Source of the DNA: Flaccisagitta enflata
Lineage: Eukaryota > Chaetognatha > Sagittoidea > Aphragmophora
Length of the DNA: 64,000 nucleotides
Direction: 5' to 3'
Assembly: GCA_965153355.1 (NCBI GenBank)
Contig: OZ231127.1
Coordinates: 8,494,001 to 8,558,000 of the forward strand
A model generated the notes under the pieces. It saw only the letters and a program-made list of their open reading frames with translations. It had not been told where the DNA came from and ran no database searches. Shown piece by piece: positions 26,608 through 38,539 of this stretch (positions are counted from its first letter, which is position 1; each line of letters begins with the position of its first letter). Both the position numbers and the translations under genes were made by a program.

Positions 26608-26752
26608 ATGGGGAATCCGGAGGCAGAAGCGAAGCCGAAAGAAGCGAATAAAGAAGAGAATTTGGATGATATGAAAAAAGAATTAGAATGGGACGAACAC
26701 AAGATACCCATTGAAGAATTGGCTGCCAGACTGAGAACGAGCCTCGACAAGG
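26608..26752 (+). CDS. ATP1A: Na+/K+-ATPase alpha, exon 1 (N-terminus)
   Basis: Codes for residues 1-48, starting MGNPEAEAKPKEANKEENLD. The ATG lies in AAAAATGG context and is the first Met of the open frame. A charged, lysine- and glutamate-rich N-terminus is followed by LDDMKKELEWDEHKIPIEEL, which aligns with the conserved start of the cytosolic N-tail and actuator region of alpha subunits. The donor is GTGAGT at 26,753 (phase 1), and the split Gly codon is completed by exon 2. An untranslated first exon upstream is possible but was not identified. Confidence 0.93.
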
Positions 26753-26793
26753 GTGAGTTGACACATGTTCAGAGTTTGATACATACGTGGGAA

Positions 26794-26848
26794 ATACCCA
26801 TTGAAGATTTGGTCGCTAAACTGAGAACGAGTCTTGACATAGGTAAGT
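26794..26848 (+). repeat. extra copy of the exon 1 3' boundary
   Basis: This copies the last ~50 bases of exon 1 and its donor, starting ATACCCATTGAAGATTTGG and ending before GTAAGT at 26,843. It stays in the exon 1 reading frame (IPIEDLVAKLRTSLDIG) and is about 85% identical. If used as the donor in place of the first, about 30 codons would be added in frame. Confidence 0.85.
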
Positions 26849-27041
26849 AGCTCCGGTTGAATACCAAAGTCGTGATAAAAATGGCCAACGATGACCACGT
26901 AACTACCAATCAAAATAACGGACCAATGTACCGACGGATGGACGGACGGCTGAAGACAGTTCTAAGTATTTTTGAGATAACCAGATATTACAAACAAGAT
27001 ATTACCTGATTTTAAGATTATCACAATCTAAACATCTCCAG

Positions 27042-27204
27042 GTTTAACGACGGAAGAGTTTCAGTTGATTTTGGAGCGTGATGGACCAAATGCTTTGACA
27101 CCGCCCAAAAAAACTCCGGAATGGATCAAATTCTGCGAACAACTTTTTGGAGGATTTGCAATGTTGCTCTGGATCGGAGCCATCCTTTGCTTCATTGCTT
27201 ACAG
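27042..27204 (+). CDS. ATP1A: Na+/K+-ATPase alpha, exon 2 (to helix M1)
   Basis: Acceptor TCTCCAG is followed by GTTTAACG, completing Gly. The exon encodes [20 protein letters not shown], then a [15 protein letters not shown] stretch, and M1 as [14 protein letters not shown]. The GPNALTPP and TPEWIKFC strings are hallmarks of the alpha subunit. The donor is GTACGA at 27,205 (phase 2). The M1 portion and donor have been copied several times in the following intron. Confidence 0.96.
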
Positions 27205-27700
27205 GTACGATCCCCAATAAAGCTAAGGCAATTGTTCTGTTGCTTTATTACTTACATATATAATCCCCTATGAGACTAAGGTCATTGTCTTAATGCTCTG
27301 GATCGGAGCTATCCTGTGTATTGTAGCTTACATGATTCAAAGGCATTGCAATGTGGCTCTGGATCGGAGCCATCCTTTGCTTCATTGCATACAAGTATGA
27401 TCCCCATAAGCATAAGGTCATTGCCATGATACTCTGGACAGGAACCATCCTTTGCTTCATTGCTTACAGGTATGATCCCCCATAAGCATAAGGTCATTGC
27501 CATGATACTCTGGATTGGAGCCATCCTTTGTTTCATTGCTTACAGGTATGATCCCCTATGAGACTAAGCTAAGGTCATTGTTTTAATGCTCTGGATCGGA
27601 GCTATCCTCTGGTTCATAGCTTAAAGGTATGATTCAAAGGCGTTGCAATGTTACTCTTGCTGCTTTGGGTTGGAACCCTCCTCAGCATTGTTACTAACGG
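27205..27700 (+). repeat. tandem copies of the M1-coding end of exon 2
   Basis: Six further copies of the last ~45 bases of exon 2 plus ~25 bases of intron lie at about 27,289, 27,346, 27,418, 27,492, 27,572 and 27,640, with a period of about 70-80 bp. Each repeats a TCTGGATYGGAGCCATCCT-like core and a GCTTACAGGTATGATC-like donor. The two copies near 27,473 and 27,545 keep an intact CAG/GTATGA donor. The last copy is strongly diverged. None has its own acceptor, so they act at most as alternative donor sites. Confidence 0.9.
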
Positions 27701-27728
27701 ATTCTTACTATCTTTCATCATTCCGTAG

Positions 27729-27831
27729 TATCACTGCGGCAACCTACGAAGACCCGGCACCGGATAATCTTTATCTCGGCATCGTTCTCTCCGCCGTCGT
27801 CATCATCACGGGAATATTTGGCTATTATCAG
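27729..27831 (+). CDS. ATP1A: Na+/K+-ATPase alpha, exon 3 (M1-M2 loop and M2)
   Basis: Acceptor TTCCGTAG at 27,721-27,728. The exon encodes the extracellular M1-M2 loop [18 protein letters not shown] and helix M2 ([17 protein letters not shown]), ending in phase 0 before GTGAAT. This loop forms part of the ouabain pocket. By alignment with mammalian alpha-1, position 111 is Thr (usually Gln in sensitive enzymes) while Asn122 is kept. Confidence 0.96.
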
Positions 27832-28127
27832 GTGAATGCCGGCGGTCCCAAATGGTTGTAATAGTACTTCGACCGGTACATTTGATTGTTACTTTTGTAA
27901 GATATTTTGTGTATACTAAATGGTATAAGACTGTCCGACCCTATACTTATGAGGTATGCAGTCAAGCTGATAGTTTTGTAAGACGAGCATTTTGTTTGTC
28001 ATTAGTAAAGGATAGTTGTGAGCAATCCGGGGTAAACACCATTGACAGCTTGCAAGGCTTTCATCCTTTAACTTGGAGAATTCTGGCCTCCTTTGGTAAG
28101 GGAAATGTTGTTTCAACTTTCATAGGG

Positions 28128-28488
<361 letters not shown>

Positions 28489-28683
28489 CATAATAAAACA
28501 AACCCAACAAACAAGTGAAAAGATGGACAAGAAAAATGTCTAAGATTCAATCAAAAAAAAAAAAAAACAAACAAACACATCATCATCTAAATGTGCAAGC
28601 AACCAAATAATCAAATCAGCAAACAGACAAACAAACAATTAGTTACATTTTTTCCTACCTTTTTAAACTGGATCTGATCTCAG

Positions 28684-28819
28684 GAGAACAAGAGTTCCAA
28701 AATCATGGAGACCTTTAAGAACATGGTGCCTCAGCAGGCAACAGTCATTCGTGACGGAGAATTCGTCTCGGCAAAATGCGAAGATATCGTCGTCGGAGAT
28801 GTCGTGCAAATCACCGCAG
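28684..28819 (+). CDS. ATP1A: Na+/K+-ATPase alpha, exon 4 (actuator domain, first part)
   Basis: Acceptor GATCTCAG. The exon encodes [20 protein letters not shown], then [20 protein letters not shown] and VQITA, matching the start of the actuator (A) domain. It ends in phase 1 before GTCAGG at 28,820. The next family-expected segment (GDR-PAD through KVDNSSLTGESEP) should follow directly, but no exon for it was found in the 9.9 kb before exon 5. Confidence 0.95.
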
Positions 28820-29168
28820 GTCAGGATCAGGAGATGGCATGTATAGATATACTTGAATTTGAATGAAAGATGAACCTAAAATACAGACCAAAAACCGAAA
28901 AGAAATTTTAGATATACACAGTTGATCATAGAACGCATTCATAAAATCACTAGAGTTAAAATGAAAGATGAACATAAGATAGACCAAGATCCGATCAGAA
29001 ATGTTGGATGTTCACTGTTCAGTTGATCTCCGCTCTAACGGAACCGACTGAGCCGGACTTCCCAATAGGCTTAAGAGGCTTAAGCCTAGGGCCCCGCGGT
29101 AAGGGGGGCCCCGCGGTAAGGGGGGCCTCGCGGTAAAGCCCCCACCCCTGGGAAAAAAAAGAGTGAAG

Positions 29169-29199
<31 letters not shown>

Positions 29200-29726
29200 A
29201 AGAAAAAAGAAAGAAAGGAAGAAAGAAAGAAAATCTTGTCACACCATCCTGACATCTTAAATCCTAGGTATTCACTTTTATATATTGGCTCAAACAGAAT
29301 TCCACTGATAAAAAAAAAAAAAATCACTAGTCCCTTAAAATTGTTGGAGTGGGAATTAACTTTAGGTTCTTAAGTTTTGAAAATTTAATGGCTTTCTAGT
29401 TTACCTTGACTAGTTATGGGAGGAGGGGAGGGGGGTGGTAAAGGGGGGCAGCAAGGGGGAAGGTAGCAATAGCTGGGGGCCCCGCGGGCTGTAAGCCGGT
29501 AGTGAAGTCCGGCTCAAAACGTTTGAAATGTAAAATTATCTTCCTGAACTGTAAAAAGTTTCTTTCAACCTAAATTGACTGTAAACTGTTAAATAAACAA
29601 ATGACAATTGGGTTGTTTCTGATTGTGTAGAACCGCGATCTTGCGGGCACTCGGTCGTTGCTCATTCAGGAGAGTCGCACCGGTCACTCAGTTCACAGGA
29701 GAGTTACTCAGAGAGAGTCAGAACCC

Positions 29727-29728
<2 letters not shown>

Positions 29729-29789
<61 letters not shown>

Positions 29790-29790
29790 C

Positions 29791-29875
<85 letters not shown>

Positions 29876-29878
29876 GAG
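29729..29878 (+). repeat. (GA)n microsatellite
   Basis: GA run with AGACAGACC and GAGACG interruptions. Confidence 0.97.
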
Positions 29879-30540
29879 GGGATGGACTCCATCATACCCT
29901 TATCTGGATTTACCTAGAAAACGCTCTACAGAAGGAGATGACTCCATTTGAGAGCCCTATATTATTTGTCAAATCCTTCTCCATACATGGATAAAAATTC
30001 GGTGCAACTAAACAGAATTGTCAAACAGGCATTATTTCTTTTTTCTATTCACTTATTTGTGCACAAATCCTTCATGTAATTATGGTAGTGATTGAAGCGG
30101 CAGGTCAGATTCCCTTAGGAATAAAAAAAATCGATAACAAACCCCTCCTGATCAACACTGAACTGAGAGTTGATTTGCATATTGCAGTCTTAATTCTTTT
30201 CAGTTATCATGCAACAATGAGCTGTCCTGATGACAGAACGTTTTTGAAGATCTGATATTTGAAATTTGGCAATCTTGGTAATCAGCGTGGATGATGACCT
30301 AACATCAATACACTTAAGGATCATATCGATACCACCTTCACTATATCGGGACAGTTGTTGGGCGACTTAATTATATTTTGAAAGGTGGGGATGATCTCTC
30401 ATATAGTTGACGCCCTGGCTAAAGAATGTCCATCATGTCTCTGGTCAACATACACATCTGCACAATGGCTAATGCTTTCTTTTTAACTATGGAAATATAG
30501 ATTGAATTAGGCATAATGAGTAAACCTATCAAATCCTTTT

Positions 30541-30720
30541 GGGCAGCTGCCCCAAAGGGCCGATGTCCTGTAGAACACAGGGGAATTTCCCAACGTCTGT
30601 CCTTCCAGCCTTCTGCCTTCCAGCCCATCCATCCCCCCCTCTGTTGGCCATTAAGGCCTCATATTTGCCTGGGCCGGATCAACAAAAGTCGAGCCTTTCC
30701 CAACTGATCAGCCCCCCCCC
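30541..30720 (+). mobile_element. foldback-like element, left part only
   Basis: GGGCAGCTGCCCCAAAGGGC is followed by GTCCTGTAGAACACAGGGGA and a short CT-rich segment. The internal array is nearly absent and the right half is missing. Confidence 0.6.
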
Positions 30721-31380
30721 CTATATAGAGGCCTTATTAGAACACCCTTTCCATATGACGTAATGGAATAGAAATGATCGCCTCTTCAGCGGTTGTTGCC
30801 TTAAAAGCCGAATGCTAGTTTCACATCGTACTGCGAAAACGATGGAATCATGGAAGTCGTGAAATTTAGTTTCCATTTTGTTTTTTGAAATGACATGCGT
30901 ATCTAATTGTTGTTTGTGCAACTAAACTCTCCGAACAAACGAAGAACATTCCCAACATCATCACCTTGATCTGGGGGCTGAGAAAAACCCGAGATGAATC
31001 TCAATAACTTAAATTGCATCAGTCTAATGGATGTAACGTTCCTGCCGTCGTGTCCGCCCCTTATGTCAACATGACAAAGGTTCAAAAAAAATATAAAGGT
31101 AAATATCTTGATTCAGTTCAACCAAGTTCAACGGAATTAAGGCACAGCCAAAATATGGAACTATGGTGTATACGTATGAGACTGATGAGAGGGTAATAGC
31201 CGATGCTTTTAAGATGCATCCACGCATCTTTATAAGAGGCTTTTTCCGTCGGTCGGTTGGTCGGTTGGTTGGTCCGTCCGTCCGTCTGTTGGTCCATCAC
31301 GCTCGAGTTGAAAACGATCGCAAACGACCGTTAAGTTGATTTCATCATTTTAGGTTCTGACATTGGGCTGATGCAATGTT

Positions 31381-31382
<2 letters not shown>

Positions 31383-31456
<74 letters not shown>
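31383..31456 (+). repeat. (GA)n microsatellite
   Basis: Pure GA run of about 37 units. Confidence 0.98.
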
Positions 31457-31457
<1 letters not shown>

Positions 31458-31545
31458 TGAGTCTGTTAATTTTGGTAATTTTATCAACAAGCTAAGCAGC
31501 ATGTGGACAAGTCGTTGTACCCCCGGGTTATTTGTTGTATTCCTA

Positions 31546-31690
31546 GTTTTAGTCGCGGACTCGCGACACTAAACCTTGCCGTGTCGGTTGGTCGGTAGGT
31601 CGGTCAGTCCGTAATATTTTTGAATTATGAGCGGTTTTCCCATTACTGCTCCTGCCCAACCATCCGCGACTGGATAGCCGTGTACACTCT
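31546..31690 (-). mobile_element. hairpin-ended short interspersed element (family A)
   Basis: Minus-strand copy with the GTCGCG/CGCGAC terminal hairpin at its low-coordinate end (TAGTCGCGGACTCGCGACAC), a GGTCGGTAGGTCGG tract, ACTGCTCCTGCCC, and TAGCCGTGTAC at the other end. Confidence 0.65.
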
Positions 31691-32989
31691 TTTTTTTATA
31701 AGAATCTAGTTTATAAGAACATCAAGGCTTCAAACAGCCTTAAAATTAAGAACATCTTAAGAACATATAAAGGCTTCAAATCTTTGGAAAAAAATTTTGC
31801 TTAAGATATCACTTAAAGAATATCAAAAAAACATTTGAATTTTTGTATAATTAAGATTATGTTTTATATTTTTAAATAAATATCATGAAAATATCCTCAG
31901 ACTTTAATGATTGGCATTTGTTTTAACAGAATTGAGTAATATCATATTTTAAGGTTTCCTATAGTTTATATAGTATTGAAAATTAAGAACCTCTAAGAAC
32001 GTTGTAGGCTTCATTTGGCCTTGAAAATAAAAACATGAAGCCTTTGAAAAAAAAGAGTGTATCTGTTTATTCTTGTCATTCCTTTTGACCCTATTTTGTC
32101 GCGTACACGCTACTCTATAACCCGCTTGGGTGCTTCAAATAGCAAAAAGAATTTGATACTGATCAATCAGTGAGCCATTTGATACCAGATACAGGTTCGG
32201 ATGGAATATAAAATGCTATATGTCACTTTCTAACCCACTTGAATTGTTTATTTTACTGGTATATTTTATGATGATACATTCCAGAGGTCATGTGACACGA
32301 CGACAAAGGAGGAAAAAACGATGATAAAGGAGAAAAACGGCGTTGATGCTGAAGAGGAACCACGACGATGCTGGTGAAGAACGACGATGAAGAAGAATGG
32401 CGAAGGATAACAAGAACGACGACGGTGAAGAACAATAATGAAGGAGAAGAACGACGACAATGGAGGAGAAGAAAAACGGTCATGGAAGGGAAAAACAATG
32501 CTAATGAAAGAAAAACACAAAGCAGAACAATGACGATGAAATGATGGAGAAGAACAATGAACATGAAGGAGATGAACAACGCAACGATGATAATGGAGAG
32601 GAACAAAAACAAAGAGCGAGAACGATGTAGAACAATGATAACAGAGAAGAATAACAACCATGAAGGAAAAATGAAAAACGCAGCAACAACCACAAGTGCA
32701 ACAACATAAGGAAAAAAAAGATCGAATGAAATTTGATAATTGCCTGTTTTAAGTCAGTTTCTTTTTTTTTTCAAAGGATCATGAAGATTCTGTTTCATTT
32801 AAATGGATGTCAAATTTAAGAAAATTGATTTTATGAATCATATCTCCGCAAACCCTTTACCATAGTATGATCAGATTTTTGCTCCATACTGAGGCCCTTA
32901 TGCCACGCCATAACCGGGTTGACTGCTGCGCAGCAAGGTTGCTGAGGCCGTCATTAAAATGCCGAGGCCACAATACTGTTGCTGAACCG

Positions 32990-33375
32990 CGATTAGGTTA
33001 CCGAGGTTGCGATTAGGTTGTTGAGGCCTGGATAAGGTCATTGAGGACGGAATTAGGTCGTTGAGGCCGGGAATAGGTCGTTGAGGCCGGAATTAGGTCG
33101 TTGAAGCCGGGATTGGGTCGTTGAGGCCGGGATTAGGTCGTTGAGGCCGGGATTAGGTCGTTGAGGCCGGGATTAGATTATTGAGGCCGGGATTGGTCGT
33201 TGAGGCTGGGATTAGATTGTTGAGGCTGGGATTAGATTGTTGAGGCCGGGATTAGATTGTTGAAGCCGGCATTAGATTGTTGAGGTCGGGATTAGATTAT
33301 TGAGGCTGGGAATAGGTCATTGAGGCTGGGTTTAGGTCTTTGAAGCGGAGATAAGGTCGTTGAGGCCGGGATTAG
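32990..33375 (+). repeat. 20-bp minisatellite
   Basis: About 19 copies of ATTAGGTCGTTGAGGCCGGG with substitutions. To about 33,560 it is followed by a second, more degenerate ~20-bp periodicity built on GTGGCCAAAATACATCCCGC. The GAGGCC-GATT core resembles the internal units of the foldback-like elements, so a common origin is possible. Confidence 0.85.
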
Positions 33376-33647
33376 GTCAAAATGCATTTTGCGTGGCTTT
33401 AAATTTAAAGCGTGGCCATAATGATTCCTGTGTGGCCAAAATACATCCCGCCTTGTCACAATGCGTCCTGCGTGGGAGTCATGAGTCACACGCGGCTGTA
33501 AAGTGTCACAAGTGACCAAAACACATCACGCACGGTCAAAACAAATCATAAAGGGTCAAAATGAGTAAATTTCAGAGAATGTCAGGGATGTCTATAATTG
33601 CAAGACTTTGATTTCTCCCTCCCCCCTCCTAGTTTTTGATTTTTTAG

Positions 33648-34012
33648 TCGCGTGCCACTTTTTGGTCCGCACGTCCGTCCATAATGTCCGTCCGTCACAA
33701 AGTCCTATAAATGGTTTTAAAAATGTTTTTATGACATTTCAAACAATTTAATGCATCAGTAAACACTTGTTGGTCAGTCTGTTGGCCAGTCAGTCAGTCA
33801 GTCAGTCTGTCTGTCTGTCTGTCCATCCGTGTGTCTGTCTGTCTGTCACAAAATTGTTTAAAAGGTATTTTGTTGTTTTTTTTTTAATTTTTGAACAATT
33901 GACAAGAATCTTTTACAAGTAAACAGCTAGTTCAAAAGTTTCTTTCTAAAATTTTTGTCTGTTCATTTATCTGTTTGCCTGACTTTTCTGAAAGTGCCGA
34001 CGCACGCGACTT
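33648..34012 (-). mobile_element. interspersed repeat, inverse copy of the 6-kb element
   Basis: It shares, in inverse orientation, the TAGTCGCGTGCC end, the GTCCGTCC tracts and the TCTTTTACAAGTAAACAG segment with 5,985-6,392. It ends GCCGACGCACGCGACTTAGG, the same end seen at 47,100-47,130. Confidence 0.55.
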
Positions 34013-34313
34013 AGGTCTAATGACCTTGTTTCATTGTCAGTTCAGTTAATAATTTAATTGGTGGTGGGAAAATCAACAAGCGACTTTGAATCATGTGTTG
34101 TTAAATCAGGTGAAATTAACATTACAAAAGGCTGTGAAAATTTGGGATAAAAGACGCCTGGGTGTTAAATCCAAAATGTTGTTAAATCAGGTGACGAAAA
34201 GGCGGTAGTCCACTGTATTTTGAAATGGTCAAAATGAATCACGTACATAGGTCCATGAATTTTGATTTCTTCCCCCCTCCCCCCAATTTGAAACAATTTT
34301 TGTTGGAAAAAAA

Positions 34314-34668
34314 TTTGGATTACGTAATTCGACTTTTTGAAAACATAGGGGGAAAAATAAAGTTTTCCATTTTTAGTGTAATCTTAAGAAGTTGGGCAGG
34401 TTTGAAGGTAGGAGTATACATTTTTAATAATCATAGGTAAAAAAGAGCAAATTTTTTTCCAGAGGTCTGTACAATCAAAATTTTTCAAGTTATGACTTAT
34501 CAAATTCTTTTTATTTTTTGCATTTTTGCAAAAATCTTTTTTTTTTTCATTGATCCTAATTTCCGGCCCTAAAACAAAGGAGCAGAGTCAACATGTTACA
34601 CAAATTAACTAAATTTAATGATGCCAGCTTTTGCATTTTCCTCTACTTGTGAGAGAGAGAGAGTGAGT

Positions 34669-34756
<88 letters not shown>

Positions 34757-34772
34757 CAGAGAGAGAAACAGA

Positions 34773-34870
<98 letters not shown>

Positions 34871-34960
34871 AAAGAAGACAGGGGGGAAAAGAGGAACATG
34901 CACTGAAAAAAAGACTCCCATTTACAACTTTTTTTCCAATCGGCAATGGCCGCCTTTATT
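34314..34960 (+). mobile_element. interspersed repeat carrying an internal (GA)n(CA)n tract, copy 1
   Basis: It begins GGATTACGTAATTCGAC, includes GTTTTCCATTTTT, a GA run (34,651-34,775) and a CA run (to 34,870), and ends GGCCGCCTTTATTGGTA. The same order of landmarks is present at 40,918-42,340, so the compound microsatellite is an internal part of a repeated element. Confidence 0.6.
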
Positions 34961-35154
34961 GGTAAAATAGGTTGAGTCAAGCTTGGAACCTGTTAAATGA
35001 GCGCTCGTGTTGTCAGAAAGAAAATATCAGTTTGTACGAAGTACTTTTGTTTCATGACATACTCCGTCAGACACTTGGGTTTGTGTCAAACTCTCGGTTC
35101 CACCCAAGCACGCATGGATTGTCCCAAGCTTACCAAGTTTGCTTTCTCAAAGGG

Positions 35155-35262
35155 GAACTCGGTTTGTCTCAGGCACACTCGGTTTGTCTCAGGCACACTC
35201 GGTTTGTCTCAGACACACTTGGTTTGTCTTAGGCTCACTCTGTTTGTCTTAGGCTCACTTCT
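35155..35262 (+). repeat. 23-bp tandem repeat
   Basis: About five copies of CTCGGTTTGTCTCAGGCACA plus three bases. Confidence 0.85.
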
Positions 35263-35896
35263 ACACCGGCGTTATGACGCAAGCCCCTTGAAAGAACTCG
35301 TTGTAAAATCTGTGCTAAGATTCACTGACTAAATTAAGCGTTCGGCTGGAATGGCAATAGAAAATGGCGATACGAAAAAAGGACACTTAAACGATCCCGT
35401 TACGCGATTTCCAAAGAAAAAGGAAAGGGTGAGAACACATATTCTACAGACACTAGCTATTCTGTACTAGCTATTGTTTTTTAGGTAGCCAAAAAACAAT
35501 TTCCTGTAGAACACAGGAGAGAACTTTTTGTGTACTTATGTACCTCCCCCTGAGACCCCTGGTCAACTCCTAGATAATCACATCAGGAAGACCAAAATCA
35601 TCATTACCATCTGCATTTTCAGTATTTTACTGAGCACGAAATACATCTTGGGACAAAGTTTCAGACTCATCATCTTGGGCTAAAGATTCACATTCATCTT
35701 AAGTCAAAGTTCCAGATTCATTTTCTTTTTGAGAGGTACTTGCATCAGAAAATTTTTTTTTTAGTTTTTGCCAAATCTTTTTTTCTTTATCATCTTTTGC
35801 TTTTCTTTTTAGCTGCCTGACTACGTCCTATGTATCTTTTCCAACCTTGGCCAACCATAATAAAAAGACTAATATAATAAAGAATTTTCTCCTTTT

Positions 35897-36506
35897 GGGC
35901 AGCGGCCCATGACCTATGCTTTCACACATATGGGGAAGTTTCTCCTCCTTCTTCTTCTTCTCCTTCTTCTTCTCCATCCCCCCCCCGCCCAAATCCAAGC
36001 CTTGAGGATAAAATGCCAGCCACCAGGCCCAAATCCCAGCCTCATGGTCCAAATCCCAGCCTTGTTGCCCAAATCCCAGCCTTGAAGCTCAAATCTCACC
36101 CTTGAGGCTCAAATCTCAGCCTCTAGGATCAAATCCCAGCCTCGAGGTCCAAATCCCAGCCTTGAGGCCCAATTCCTAGCCTCGAGGCCCAAATCCAAGC
36201 CTTGAGGCCAAAACCCTAACCTCAAGGCCCAAATCTTAGGCTTGAGTCCTAAATCTCAGCCTTGAGGCCCAAATACACGCCTCAAGATCAAAATCCCTGC
36301 CTCGACGCCCAAATTCCAGCCTTGAAGCCTAAATCCAGCCTTGAGGCCCAAATCCTAATCGCCAGGAGAAAATTCCCTGTATGTGTGAAAGCATAGGTCA
36401 TTGACCCCTTCTGGACCTCTGCCCTGCTCCCTCCCTCAACTTCATGCACAACCTACATAGGCAGGGCACAGGTACCGCTGACCATCTAGCGCTTTTGCGA
36501 CTATTT
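35897..36506 (+). mobile_element. complete foldback-like element, CTTTCACACA subfamily
   Basis: The left end is GGGCAGCGGCCCATGACCTA, with the hairpin CCTATGCTTTCACACATATG and a CTCCTTCTTC tract. About seventeen ~20-bp units of CCCAGCCTTGAGGCCCAAAT follow. The mirror-image end includes ATGTGTGAAAGCATAGGTCA and, outside it, AGGTACCGCTGACCA. It has no coding capacity. Confidence 0.8.
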
Positions 36507-36581
36507 AAAACAGACCTCACTCTTTTCCTTTATGAAAATCATGAGGCAGGATGAAGAAGCTAGTTGGGAGGATAGGAAACA

Positions 36582-36726
36582 AGGCCGGATACACGGCAAT
36601 CCATTCGCGGACGGTTAGGCAGGAGCAGTAATGCGAAAACCGCTTGCAATTTAGAAATGTGACTGACGGACTGACGGACCGACCAACCGACACGGCAAGG
36701 TGTAGTCGCGTGTCTGCGACTAAAAA
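36582..36726 (+). mobile_element. hairpin-ended short interspersed element (family A)
   Basis: Full-length + copy from AAGGCCGGATACACGG to the terminal hairpin TAGTCGCGTGTCTGCGACTA followed by AAAA. Confidence 0.7.
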
Positions 36727-37157
36727 GAGAGGAAAGCAAGGGAAGAAAGGAAAGAAACAGAAAAAGAACAAAAAGAACAAAAAGAACAAAAAGACACAGA
36801 GAGAGAGAGAGAAAGAGAGAGAGAGAAAGAGAGAGAGAGGCAGACAGAAGGGAAGAGAGTGACAGAGATAGAAATTGAACCAACAGGTTAAGCATTTTGT
36901 GACTTTCAGTTCTTTCTATTTTGGTGCCTGAAAAGCACAAATAAGTATTTTCTTTTTTCTTCTGTGTCATTTTCTTTCATTGAGATTGCTTTCAGATAAG
37001 AAAAGAAAATTGATCATGAAAACTTGATGTGAGACGATTGTGCACAAAGCAAGTGTTGCAAAAGAAAGTAGCTGAGTTTTTAAACAGTTGATAAATTCAG
37101 TGAAAACCAAATTGCGGCAATTCTGAGAAGTTTGCAGGACCTGATAATCTCTTGTAT

Positions 37158-37345
37158 TTTTCTTCTTCTTCTTCTTCTTCTTCTTCTTATTCTTCTTCTT
37201 CTTCTTCTTCTTCTTCTTCTTCTTCTTCTTCTTCTTCTTCTTCGTCTTCTTCGTCTTCTTCTCTTTTCTTTTTCTTCTTCTTTTTTTCTTTTCTTTTTCT
37301 TCTTTTTCGTTTTCTTCCTCTTTTTCTGCCTCTTTTTTTCTCCCC
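37158..37345 (+). repeat. (TTC)n microsatellite and pyrimidine tract
   Basis: TTC triplets with interruptions passing into a CT-rich tract. Confidence 0.96.
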
Positions 37346-37421
37346 TTTCTCCCCTTTTCCCTTCTTTCCCCCTTAGGCGCGAGGCCCCCCCAAAGCGCGA
37401 GGCCCGGGGCTTAGCCCTTTT

Positions 37422-38106
37422 GGGCAGCGGCCCCGAAGGGGACGAAGTCCTGTAGAACACAGGGGGACTTTCGTTCGTCCGTCCGTCCGTTCGTTCGTCC
37501 GTTCGTCCCCCCCATCAGGCCCCTCAGCCCCCCACATCCAGCCTCTCAGGTCTCATATCTGGCCTCTCAGGCCTCAAATCCGGCCTCTCAGGCCTCAAAT
37601 CCGGCCTCTCAGGCCTCAAATCCGGCCTCTCAGGCCTCAAATCTGGCCCCTCAGGCCTAGAATCCGGCCCCTCAGGCCTCAAAGCTGGTCTCTCAGGTCT
37701 CAAATACGGCCTGTAAGGCCTTAAACCTGGCCTCTCAGGCCTCAAATTAGCCCTCTCAGGCCTCAAACTAGCCCTCTCAGGCCACAAATTAGCCCTCTCA
37801 GGCCTCAAATTAGGGCTCACAGGCCTCAAATTAGGGCTCACAGGCCTCAAAGTAGCGCTGTCAGGCTTCAAATCAGACCTAATTGCCATTTAAGCCTTGG
37901 GAAAGCCTTCAGACTCTTGAAGGCCTTCAATCAGTGCACTATAGCATCTCTTCAATATTGTCAGGCAGGACGAACGAAAGTCCCCCTGTGTTCTACAGGA
38001 CTTCGTCCCCTTCGGGGCCGCTGCCCTGCTTCCCCTCACACAAATTCACAATCATGCAAAGCAGGGCAACGGGTATCGCTGACCACATATTGCCCTTGGG
38101 CGACCT
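37422..38106 (+). mobile_element. complete foldback-like element
   Basis: GGGCAGCGGCCCCGAAGGGG, then the GTCCTGTAGAACACAGG hairpin, GTCCGTCCGTTCG tracts and about seventeen ~21-bp CTCTCAGGCCTCAAATCCGG units. The exact mirror end follows (CTACAGGACTTCGTCCCCTT, GGGGCCGCTGCCCTGC), then the outer tail AAAGCAGGGCAACGGGTATC and GCTGACCACATATTGCCC. This is the best-preserved member. Confidence 0.85.
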
Positions 38107-38129
38107 GTTAGCCCTTAGGTTGATCCAGC

Positions 38130-38480
38130 CCAGATATTTGCCCTCCCAGCCCTCAATTTAGCCCTCCTTGCCTCAAATCAGCCTTCAAGGCTTCAAATCA
38201 CCCCCCTCCCCCACCTCAAATGTGACCTCCAAACCTCAAATCTGCTCTCCAAGCCTTAATTCTGCCCTCCAGCCTAACTATACCTGCAGTGGCCCAGATC
38301 AGTCATCTAAGGCCTGAACAATGCCCCCTCAGGACGTCTGGAAATTCCCCCCTGCCTTCTACAGGATATTGGGCCTTTGGGGCCGCTGCCCTGCTCTCAA
38401 TCCACTTTTTCACTCGATCACCTCCAGCAGGGTATCGGGTACCGCTGACCATGTGCGATCCTTGGATGACTAGTTTTCTT
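38130..38480 (+). mobile_element. foldback-like element, right half
   Basis: Degenerate ~21-bp units, then CTTCTACAGGATATTGGGCC, GGGGCCGCTGCCCTGC and the tail GGGTATCGGGTACC-like GCTGACCATGTGCGATCC. It adjoins the complete element on its left. Confidence 0.6.
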
Positions 38481-38539
38481 TGTAGTGGATTAGAGGCAGG
38501 CTCGAAAAATTGTCGGCAGATTTTGAAGAAAATATTTGC

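Noticed and set aside
26529-26913. Minus-strand frames of 69-76 codons over exon 1
   Set aside because: They are antisense shadows of the Na+/K+-ATPase exon and its duplicate.
30100-30200. Weak resemblance to the missing GDR-PAD/KVDN exon after a GGCAG acceptor-like site
   Set aside because: Only scattered residues agree, the spacing between the IP and DN matches is wrong, and there is no TGES.
32253-32707. Minus-strand frames of 131-146 hydrophobic codons
   Set aside because: They arise from a purine-rich GAAGAA/GACGA degenerate repeat on the + strand; two overlapping frames are open over the same stretch.
35351-35428. ATG with 26 open codons (MAIENGDTKKGH...) ending at a GTGAGA donor-like site
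   Set aside because: No family similarity was recognised and it cannot be joined in phase to the ATPase. It could be a first exon of an unknown transcript but is too short to support.
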